This document shows positions 1 through 6,600 of a stretch of DNA of 6,681 bases, piece by piece. Source of the DNA: JBEKYH01 sp049511115 (GTDB lineage Bacteria > Planctomycetota > Phycisphaerae > Tepidisphaerales > Tepidisphaeraceae); NCBI GenBank assembly GCA_049511115.1, contig JBEKYH010000292.1, forward strand, positions 1 through 6,681, in the 5' to 3' direction. The position numbers and the translations under genes are program-made. The notes beneath the pieces were generated by a model. It saw nothing but the letters and a program-made list of their open reading frames with translations. It had not been told where the DNA came from and did not search any database. Positions within the stretch are counted from its first letter, which is position 1. Each line of letters opens with the position of its first letter.

Positions 1-419
1 AGAAGGATTGCGAAATTCGCAGTTGCCCCAGCGATGGCGATTCCGCACCCCAGGTAAGCCACCAGCCATCCCCAGCCGACGATCACACCCCACAGCGGGC
101 CAAGCCCCATCGTGGTATAGGAATAGAGCGAGCCAGGCGACGCTGACAATCGGGCGAACTGGTTGATGTTCAGCCCCACTAAAGCCAATCCGACTCCGGC
201 CGCGGCGTAGGATATCCACGTGGCATTTCCCGCCGCCACAAACGCGAGGCAAATCAGCGCGGCCATAGAAGCCGATGGCGCGATTACCGCAACGGACTGA
301 GCCATGACCTCCATCGGAGACAGGCACCGAAACCGCAGTCCGTAGACGCCTGTTTTCTTATGGTCTTCCTTTAATTCCGTCGTGTAATCAGACGCACTTG
401 CCACATTGCTCGTAGACAT
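1..419 (-). CDS. APC-superfamily amino acid/amine permease, N-terminal part (runs off left edge)
   Basis: The frame is open from an ATG at 419 to the window edge, giving 139 codons of what should be a protein of about 450-500 residues. A Shine-Dalgarno GAGGAG (433-428) lies 8 bases before the ATG. Hydrophilic residues 1-34 are followed by three probable membrane helices near 37-62, 68-88 and 107-135. The stretch around residues 89-122, with FARLSASPGSLYSY, GLGP and GWGWLVAY, matches the TM2-TM3 pattern of the APC superfamily (Ser/Gly-rich loop, then a GxGP...GW...Y helix). Family membership is fairly secure; the substrate is not visible. Because it follows eutB-eutC on the same strand, uptake of ethanolamine or a related amine is a reasonable inference. 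From memory the N-terminus does not look like classical Eat-type ethanolamine permeases, which carry a VISGDxxGWN stretch in the first helix; here the same place reads VAVIAPSASM. It may be co-transcribed with the eut genes or use its own promoter in the 168-base gap. Confidence 0.85.
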   Translation of the reverse strand, partial: MSTSNVASASDYTTELKEDHKKTGVYGLRFRCLSPMEVMAQSVAVIAPSASMAALICLAFVAAGNATWISYAAAGVGLALVGLNINQFARLSASPGSLYSYTTMGLGPLWGVIVGWGWLVAYLGCGIAIAGATANFAIL

Positions 420-427
420 AACGAGAA

Positions 428-433
428 CTCCTC
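428..433 (-). promoter_or_regulatory. Ribosome binding site of the permease gene
   Basis: GAGGAG on the minus strand, 8 bases before the ATG at 419. It supports that start codon for the truncated permease. Confidence 0.7.
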
Positions 434-502
434 AAGACCCTCTAACATGCACCGGTGGAGTGGGATGCCCCTGCCGTCGAACCGGCTGGAGCGTGGTTGG
501 TT

Positions 503-521
503 GATTTGCATATTGCAAATC
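503..521. promoter_or_regulatory. Perfect inverted repeat, possible operator
   Basis: GATTTGCA, a 3-base TAT centre, then TGCAAATC: two perfect 8-base arms in the gap between the acetyltransferase and the permease. Short AT-rich perfect dyads of this size in a promoter region are typical of dimeric helix-turn-helix regulator sites. It overlaps the -12 part of the candidate sigma-54 promoter. No regulator gene is visible, so the binding protein is unknown. Confidence 0.4.
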
Positions 522-530
522 TCATACCAA
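514..530 (-). promoter_or_regulatory. Candidate sigma-54 (-24/-12) promoter before the permease
   Basis: The minus strand reads TTGGTATGAGATTTGCA. Against the sigma-54 consensus TTGGCACG-N4-TTGCA it keeps GG and GC with the exact 10-base spacing and mismatches only two consensus positions. The transcript would start near 503, leaving a leader of about 85 bases before the permease ATG at 419. Sigma-54 control would fit a nitrogen-scavenging transporter, but no activator site has been identified and one match of this kind can arise by chance. The -12 half lies inside the inverted repeat at 503-521. Confidence 0.4.
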
Positions 531-587
531 CGGCAACATAGGCAATTGGGTCTGGATGAAGTGATGAGTGCGCCGCCGGTGCCGATT

Positions 588-1028
588 TTATTTGCGGCGC
601 GGAAGCCGCCAGGCGTTGTCAGCCCACTCGAAACCCAGCGGCTTGTAATAGTCCTTGGCCGCGGGCGCGGATAATAAGATGATCGTCACCTCGTCGCTTA
701 GCTGGCTCTTAACAAATTCGATGAGCGCCTTGCCGATTCCCATTCGCTGGTAGGCGCGGTCAACTGCAAGGTCCGACAAATAACAGCAATAGCTGAAATC
801 CGTTAGCGCTCGCGCTACGCCCACCAGCGAATCCTCCACCCACGCGCCGGCCATGAGATTGGCGTGCGAGATCATTTTCGCGAGCCGCGCCAGATCGTCC
901 GTGGGACGGCGGATTCCCGACCGGGCAAACACCCCGCCCATTTGCTCAGGTGAAATGGGGCGATCACGCGCATCATGGATGGCATAGGGAACGCGCTTGC
1001 GGATCGGCTCGTCACTGGGTCTGGGCAT
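588..1028 (-). CDS. GNAT-family N-acetyltransferase in the ethanolamine operon
   Basis: This is a 146-residue protein, the usual size for a single-domain GNAT enzyme that transfers an acetyl group from acetyl-CoA to an amine. Motif A, the acetyl-CoA pyrophosphate loop, is visible as LAVDRAYQRMGIGKALI at residues 87-103, with the Q-x-x-G-x-G core at 94-99. The C-terminal YYKPLGFE (127-134) is the typical motif B ending. Residues 60-75 (AGAWVEDSLVGVARAL) form the preceding beta strands. The ATG at 1028 lies inside eutC, overlapping its end by 17 bases, which points to co-transcription and possible translational coupling. The only SD-like sequence is AAAGG about 13 bases upstream, which is weak and fits coupling. 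The acceptor substrate cannot be read from the sequence. An acetyltransferase is not a standard part of known eut operons, so a role in ethanolamine metabolism is unproven. Confidence 0.88.
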   Translation of the reverse strand: MPRPSDEPIRKRVPYAIHDARDRPISPEQMGGVFARSGIRRPTDDLARLAKMISHANLMAGAWVEDSLVGVARALTDFSYCCYLSDLAVDRAYQRMGIGKALIEFVKSQLSDEVTIILLSAPAAKDYYKPLGFEWADNAWRLPRRK

Positions 1029-1803
1029 GATCGACCATTCGCCTTTGATTCCCGTCGCGCTCGTCCTTCAGGGCCACTCCGCTGATTTGCCTCCGCAGGC
1101 TCTCCATCAGCAGGTAATGTAGCGTATCCGCCGCTGCCGCGGGGGGAAGTCCGGCGGGGCGAATATTGGAGACGCAGTTACGCTGGGCGTTGGTGTTCCC
1201 TGGCCGGGGATTGAAGACCAGATAGCCGCCCAGACTATCTGCCGCGCCCAGACCGGGGCGTTCGCCGAGAAGAATCAACGCGGCGCGGGCATGCAATAGA
1301 TAGCCGATCTCATCCTGCAGCGCCACCCGTGCCATTCTTGCCAATACCAGCGGCGCCAATCGGCAATGATCCGCCCGCAATAGCGAAACCAGCGGCCCAA
1401 TCACGGCTGCCGCGTGAAGCTGCGCCGCCAGCGCCGCCAGCCCGTCGGCCACGATCAGTGCAACGTCAAATCCCTCGCCATTGCCGTGGGCAGCGGCCTC
1501 CAGCTCATGCCGGCTCTGGTCGTTTAATCGCCCACCCAAATCCGGCCGCTGCAAATACGTGAACCGATCATTCACGCTCGACGCAACCTGCACAATCGGC
1601 AAACCGATCGGCTCAAGATCGGCGCGCAGGCGCTGCCAATCCAGTTCAGAATGCACGGCATCGCGCGCTGCGGCGTGATCGTAGGAGAACTTCAGCAGTT
1701 CGCCGGTCGGCAGCGACGAGCCGGCCCGACCCAGCGCGATGCGCGCGGCCGTGTGGCGGCGCAGTGATTGCCAGGGATCGCTACTCGCGCGGCCGGCGCT
1801 CAT
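1012..1803 (-). CDS. eutC: Ethanolamine ammonia-lyase small (light) subunit EutC
   Basis: EutC pairs with EutB to form adenosylcobalamin-dependent ethanolamine ammonia-lyase (ethanolamine to acetaldehyde plus ammonia) and contributes to the cobalamin-binding face. The 263-residue protein has the family landmarks in order: RIALGRAG (21-28), FTYLQRPDLGGRL (81-93), VADGL (118-122), QDEIG (163-167), GERPGLG (180-186), and CVSNIRPAGLPP (210-221). E. coli EutC is about 295 residues. The difference is mainly at the N-terminus: this protein starts almost directly at the catalytic domain and lacks the E. coli extension that carries the microcompartment-targeting segment. About 20 residues after SGVA (241-244) are a non-conserved tail. 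The ATG overlaps the eutB stop (ATGA, 1803-1800), and a strong GGAGG (1815-1811) sits 7 bases before it, so the start is well fixed and translation is probably coupled to eutB. Confidence 0.96.
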   Translation of the reverse strand: MSAGRASSDPWQSLRRHTAARIALGRAGSSLPTGELLKFSYDHAAARDAVHSELDWQRLRADLEPIGLPIVQVASSVNDRFTYLQRPDLGGRLNDQSRHELEAAAHGNGEGFDVALIVADGLAALAAQLHAAAVIGPLVSLLRADHCRLAPLVLARMARVALQDEIGYLLHARAALILLGERPGLGAADSLGGYLVFNPRPGNTNAQRNCVSNIRPAGLPPAAAADTLHYLLMESLRRQISGVALKDERDGNQRRMVDHAQTQ

Positions 1804-3191
1804 GGCGATGCCTCCAGTGCGTTCCCCAGCAGCCTGTTTTCACGCGAGATCGGCAGCAGGCGCGAGGCGCCGTCGATGATCTTCATGCGCATCAGCCACT
1901 CTTCAAATTCCGGGGCCGGTCGAAGCTTCAAAACTTGCCGCAAATAACCGCTGTCGTGAAAGCTCGTCGATTGATAATTCAGCATGATGTCGTCGGCCCC
2001 GGGGACTCCCATCACGTACGTCACGCCCGCCGCCCCCAGGAGCGTCAGCAGCGTGTCCATGTCGTTCTGATCCGCCTCGGCATGATTGGTGTAGCAAACG
2101 TCCACCCCCATCGGCAGACCCAAAAGCTTTCCGCAGCAATGATCCTCCAGCCCCGCGCGGATGATTTGCTTGCCGTCGTACAGATATTCCGGCCCGATGA
2201 ATCCAACCACCGTATTGACCAGGAGTGGGGCGAATTTCCTCGCCACGGCGTAGGCGCGACACTCCAGCGTCTGCTGATCCACCCCATGATGGGCCGCCGC
2301 CGACAAGCAGCTTCCCTGGCCGGTTTCAAAGTACATGCAGTTGTCGCCCACGGTTCCGCGCTTGAGCGAAAGAGCCGCTTCGTGCGCCTCCTGCAAAAGA
2401 GCCAGATCAATCCCAAAGCTCTTGTTGGCGGTTTCTGTGCCCGCGACGGATTGGAAGACCAGATCGAGCGGCGCGCCGCGCTCAATGGCGCGAATGGAGG
2501 TCGTCACATGGCTGAGCACGCACGATTGCGTTGGTATCTCATATCGCTCGATGAGTTCACCCATCATCGCCAGCAAATCGCAGGTGACGCTCACATTGTC
2601 CGTCGCTGGATTCAGGCCAATTACCGCGTCGCCGCACCCATACAAAAGCCCGTCAAATATGCTCGCCGCCACGCCCTGCAAATCGTCGGTCGGATGGTTG
2701 GGCTGCAAGCGAACAGCCAGGCACCCGGGGAGGCCAAGCGTGTTGCGAAACCGGGTGATCACCCGGCATTTCGATGCGATTAATATCAGGTCCTGGTTTC
2801 GGCACAGCTTGGAGACCGCCGCCGTCATCTCCGGCGTTAAACCCGGCGCCAGTGCTGTAAGCACGGGGGCGGTTGTTTCATGGTCCAGGAGAAACTCCCG
2901 AAGCTGCCCCACGGTCAGGTCCCTGACCGGCGCAAACGCGAGCGCGTCATGCTCGTCGAAAATCAGCCGGGTGACTTCGTCCGTTTCATAGTCAACCAGC
3001 GGCTCCTTGAGGAATTGGAGAAGCGGGACCTCCGCCAGAACCGTCTGCGCCGCCACCCGCTCCTTCGCGTTGGCTGCCGCCAGATTCGCCAGGCAATCCC
3101 CCGACCGCAGCGGCGAAGCTTTGGCCATTACTTCCTTCAAATCGGAGAAAGAGTAATGGGCTGAAGCGAGTTTTGTGCTGTATTGGCCCAT
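1800..3191 (-). CDS. eutB: Ethanolamine ammonia-lyase large (heavy) subunit EutB
   Basis: EutB is the catalytic TIM-barrel subunit of the B12 enzyme that converts ethanolamine to acetaldehyde and ammonia. Similarity to E. coli EutB (453 residues) is visible along the whole length. Numbered from the ATG at 3191 (463 residues), RLQPN at 161-165 supplies the substrate-binding Arg and Gln (E. coli R160, Q162), NPATD begins at N194 (N193), FETGQGS contains E289 (E287), and MGVDVCYTNH contains D364 (D362). FIGPEYLYDGKQIIRAGLEDH (331-351) and DDIMLNYQ (400-407) are further signatures. All these ligands are kept, so the enzyme should be active. The frame also allows a GTG start at 3221 (473 residues), just after an in-frame TGA. 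I prefer ATG 3191 because the extra ten residues have no counterpart in E. coli; neither start has a clear Shine-Dalgarno. It is the first gene of the cluster, with its promoter in the divergent region to its right. Confidence 0.96.
   Translation of the reverse strand: MGQYSTKLASAHYSFSDLKEVMAKASPLRSGDCLANLAAANAKERVAAQTVLAEVPLLQFLKEPLVDYETDEVTRLIFDEHDALAFAPVRDLTVGQLREFLLDHETTAPVLTALAPGLTPEMTAAVSKLCRNQDLILIASKCRVITRFRNTLGLPGCLAVRLQPNHPTDDLQGVAASIFDGLLYGCGDAVIGLNPATDNVSVTCDLLAMMGELIERYEIPTQSCVLSHVTTSIRAIERGAPLDLVFQSVAGTETANKSFGIDLALLQEAHEAALSLKRGTVGDNCMYFETGQGSCLSAAAHHGVDQQTLECRAYAVARKFAPLLVNTVVGFIGPEYLYDGKQIIRAGLEDHCCGKLLGLPMGVDVCYTNHAEADQNDMDTLLTLLGAAGVTYVMGVPGADDIMLNYQSTSFHDSGYLRQVLKLRPAPEFEEWLMRMKIIDGASRLLPISRENRLLGNALEASP
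1811..1815 (-). promoter_or_regulatory. Ribosome binding site of eutC, inside the eutB end
   Basis: GGAGG, 7 bases upstream of the eutC ATG at 1803 and lying in the last codons of eutB. It decides the eutC start and supports coupled translation of the two subunits. Confidence 0.75.
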
Positions 3192-3359
3192 ATTGAATGC
3201 GCGATTCGAGGACCCTGGCACACATCAAAAGGGATACCAAAAGGCTCGAATTTTTTCACTCGGCGGTCTGTGGTTCGAAGAGGTTTGCAAAAACGAGCCT
3301 GAATTTGCCGGATGTGACTAAGCGGGAATTGGGGAGAGGGATCATGGTGTGACGCTCAA

Positions 3360-3440
3360 TTGTGGCGAAAGGCGAAGAACCCTCACCCCAACCCTCTCCC
3401 TGAGTACATGGAGAGGGGGTAAAGGGCAGTGTCGCCACAA
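3360..3440. repeat. Nested inverted-repeat intergenic element (CCCTCACCCC / CCCTCTCC type)
   Basis: The outer arms are a perfect 9-base inverted repeat, TTGTGGCGA (3360-3368) and TCGCCACAA (3432-3440). Inside lies a second perfect 8-base pair, CCCTCTCC (3392-3399) and GGAGAGGG (3410-3417), with a loop containing GAGTAC. CCCTCACCCC (3380-3389 area) precedes the inner hairpin. A further GGGAGAGGG at 3332-3340 could pair instead with CCCTCTCCC (3392-3400), giving an alternative fold. CCCTCACCC-xx-CCCTCTCCC...GGGAGAGGG cores occur as dispersed intergenic repeats in many GC-rich genomes. Calling this a member of such a family is recognition from memory. It carries no transposase and has no U-run, so it is not a standard terminator. 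Confidence 0.65.
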
Positions 3441-3472
3441 AGAGGAGTTACACCCGGAGGGATCTCGCGTTA

Positions 3473-3538
3473 ATGAAAAACCTTACGCCATTTCGGTCGC
3501 TTTTAGTTCGCTTGCGCGAGAGAAACACGTTAGCTTAG
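3473..3538 (+). CDS. Possible 21-codon small ORF upstream of the repeat protein gene
   Basis: ATG at 3473 runs to TAG at 3536-3538 and would encode MKNLTPFRSLLVRLRERNTLA, a short basic peptide. A GGAGG (3456-3460) lies 12 bases upstream, longer than ideal. It is in the same frame as the large gene at 3602 and is separated from it by stops at 3536 and 3590. It could be a leader peptide or simply a chance ORF; nothing in the sequence decides this. Confidence 0.15.
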   Translation: MKNLTPFRSLLVRLRERNTLA

Positions 3539-3591
3539 CTCAAAACCGTAATAAGGGGGTGTTTTGGCCACCGCCTGCCCTCCGCCGAGTA

Positions 3592-3597
3592 GAGGAG
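3592..3597 (+). promoter_or_regulatory. Ribosome binding site of the repeat protein gene
   Basis: GAGGAG ends 4 bases before the ATG at 3602. An in-frame TAG at 3590-3592 overlaps it, so no start further upstream is possible, and this site fixes the start. Confidence 0.7.
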
Positions 3598-3601
3598 ATC
3601 T

Positions 3602-6600
3602 ATGCCTGTGCGAGTTGTCCGTGGGAAGCGGCGCGCCGCTGCCTTTGCGTTAATCAATGGCCAAATCCAACTATCCGCCGCCTGCGCAAAAGTAAGCCTT
3701 GGTCACGTCGCGCCATGCCGGTTCGCGGTTGAACAATTGGAATCGCGGCTGTTTCTGAGCACTGACACGTGGACCTCTGCCGTCAGCGGCAACTGGAACG
3801 TCCCGGGCAACTGGAGCACCGGCTTGGTTCCAGGCTCCGGCGATAATGCGGTCATTGCGGTTCCCGGCGTGACTGTGACCGTCAGTGACGCCGAAGCCGC
3901 CAGCAGCGTCACGGTTACGGTTAGCAATCCAAGCAGCCCGCCGACGCTGGCCATTACGGGCGGCTCGCTGTCAGTTGGGACCAGTTCTGAAATTGATGGC
4001 GGTTTCACGCTCAGCGGCGGGGCGCTTTTTATCGGCGGCGGGACGCTCACGTTGACGGGCAACTCCGTCTTCAGCGGCGGGGCGATTGACCTGGATGGCA
4101 ATTCTCTGACCAATACTGGCTCCATGACCTGGTCGGAAGTGGGCGGAAGCTATCCCAGCGGCTTTTTCGCAAACACCGCTGTGGCCGGCAATGGCGCGAC
4201 GAACCGCGACGGAACATTTGATAACCAAGGGACAGTCACCGAAACCAATGGGGCGCTGATTGAATTCTCCGACGGCACGACCTTCCAGAACGATGTCATC
4301 CTCGATTTTACCGGCAACGATCCCTCCGGCGACTCCAGCATCGTCGCCGGCGGCAATGACGCCCCGACGATGGTCAACGGCTCCAACGCAACCATCGAGA
4401 AAACCGCGGGCAGCGGCACGTCGACGATTGGCATCAGTGTTAACAACCAGGGCGGCACAGAGACCGCCGGCACCGGCACGCTGAATGTCGGCGGCGGCGC
4501 TAATACCGGCGGCACTTACAACGCCTCGACCGGCGCGACCGTGTTGTTGAACGGTTCATTTATAGGGTCGTACACCGGAACCGGCGGCGGAACCGTTGGG
4601 CTGGGGAGCAACATTTTCATCGGTTCCAGCTACAACAATGGCGACACGGCGACGTTTGATTTCCCGCTGGGATTGTTCCAGTGGTCGGCCGATGGGATCG
4701 ATCTGGCCGGCAATACGCTGGTCAATTCGGGATTCATGAATTGGACGCTGGCAGGGGGGGGCTACACACTTGGGTTTTTTGGAAATACGGCCGCGGCCGG
4801 TAATGGAGGCAGCAATCGCGGTGGAACGTTCGACAATAAGGGAACCGTCACGCAGGCGGCGGCCGCTGAAATCGGCCTGGCCGACGCCGTGGAAATCGAA
4901 AATGAGAACGTCTTCGATTTTACGGGAGATGATCCGGCCACCGCAGCGAGCATTGTGGATGGCGGGGATAACAGTGGGTTCATCGACAATACAACCAGCG
5001 GGCTGATTGAAAAGACCGGGGGGACCAATACCTCGACGATCGGCATTACCGTCAATAATCAGGGTGGCACGGAGTTGGCAGCCACCGGCACGTTGAATGT
5101 CGGCGCCGGGGCCAATACGGACGGCAGCCTCTACAACGCCATGCCGGGGGCCATTGTGCTGCTCAATGGATCCTTTACCGGGACATTCACTGGAAGCGGC
5201 GGGGGAACGGTCGGGCTGGGGAGCAACATTTTCATCGGCTCCAGCTACAACAGCGGCACAGCCGCTACTTTTGATTTTCCCGCGGGGATGTTCCAGTGGT
5301 CGGCCAATGGAATTGATATCGCCGGGAACACACTGACCAATACGGGATTCATGAATTGGTCTCTTGTTGGCGGCGGTTATACCACGGGCTTTTTCTCAAA
5401 TACCGCCTCGGCCGGCAATGGATCGTCTGATCGTGGCGGGCTGTTTGTTAATATGGCGACCATTACGGTTGCCGGCGGCGCGGAGATCGGCGTAGCTGAT
5501 GGCCTGGAACTGGAAAACGAGAAAACGCTCAATTTCACGGGTAATGCGAGTATCGTTTACAGTGCCGACAACGCCTCTTACCTTCTCAACACCAGTGCGG
5601 GAACCATTGAAACGACCGGCGGCGCCGGCACGTCCACCATCGGCATTCCTGTCGATAATACCGGTGGAACGGAACAGGTTAACACAGGCACGCTAAACCC
5701 CGCTGCCGGGGCCGACGCCGGAGGCGTATACAACGCCGCGACCGGCGCGACGCTCCTTCTCAACGGATCATTTACTGGAACGATTGCCGGTACCGGCGGC
5801 GGCACCATTGCCCTGGGGAGTAATATCTTCATTGGCTCCAGCTACAACAGCGGCACATCTGCGACGTTCGATTTCCCCCAGGGGATGTTCCAATGGTCGG
5901 CCTTCGGGATCGATCTGGCCGGCAATACACTGACCAACACCGGCTACATGAACTGGACGCTGGTGGGGAGCGGTTACACGGGCGGCTTGTTCGGCAATAC
6001 GGCCGCGGCAGGCAACGGATCAAGTGACCGCGGCGGCATTTTGGACAATCAGGGAACCATTACTGAGGCCGCCGGCGCGAATATCGGCATGGCCGACAAT
6101 CTGGAGCTGGAGAACGAAGACATCTTCGATTTCACCGGCGACGCCAGCATCGTCTTCAGCGGCAACCAACCTTCGGACTTTGTGAATACGGACACAGGTC
6201 TTTTGGAAATGACCGCGGGCTCAGGTACGTCTTCGCTCGCCGTCACATTCAACAATAATGGCGGCGTGATTGCCGACGACAGCGGTACTCTGAGCCTGAT
6301 CAACGGCGCCAGCGAAGGCCCCGGCGAGACCAACGGAGCGACTTACAACATCAGCTCCGGCGCCACCATTCTGATCGACGGATATTTGTTGGGGAGTTTC
6401 ACCGGCACAGGCAGCGGCTTGCTGACTCTCGGCGGGAACATTTTCATCGGCACGTCTTACAATTCCGGTCAGCAGGTAACGTTTGATTTCGCGCCGAGCT
6501 TCTTCCAATGGACGTCATCGGCCATCAATCTCGCCGGCAATACGCTCATCAATACCGCCACCATGACTATCAATGTCGCGGGGCTGGGGATTTTTGGAAA

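Larger units (their letters stand above)
3222..3601. other. Divergent intergenic region between eutB and the repeat protein gene
   Basis: About 380 bases with no convincing long gene. It must hold the leftward eutB promoter and the rightward promoter of the repeat protein, but I cannot place either with confidence. A sigma-54-like AGGCTCG...TTGCA occurs on the minus strand (3300-3286), but its GG-to-GC spacing is 9 bases instead of 10. The nested inverted-repeat element at 3360-3440 and a possible 21-codon ORF at 3473-3538 are listed separately. I see no cobalamin riboswitch B12 box upstream of eutB. Confidence 0.6.

Noticed and set aside
570..600. GCGCCGC/GCGGCGC inverted repeat across the acetyltransferase stop, considered as a terminator
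   Set aside because: The loop is 17 bases, the arms partly lie in coding sequence, and no T-run follows on either strand.
447..674. 75-codon plus-strand ORF across the gap and the acetyltransferase end
   Set aside because: No recognisable features, no good ribosome site, and overlap with the GNAT coding region on the other strand.
1764..2783. 339-codon plus-strand ORF opposite eutB and the start of eutC
   Set aside because: It is antisense to well-recognised eutB/eutC coding sequence, has an Arg/His-rich composition without domain signatures, and is typical of shadow ORFs in GC-rich DNA.
3286..3300. Sigma-54-like sequence on the minus strand upstream of eutB
   Set aside because: AGGCTCG and TTGCA are present, but the GG-to-GC distance is 9 rather than the strictly required 10 bases.
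3192..3345. Cobalamin riboswitch upstream of the B12-dependent eutB
   Set aside because: No B12-box consensus or fitting helices could be found in the short stretch before eutB.
3349..3732. 127-codon plus-strand ORF beginning in the inverted-repeat element
   Set aside because: It reads through the repeat element and overlaps the start of the large gene, which has a proper ribosome site and protein motif; the translation shows no domain.
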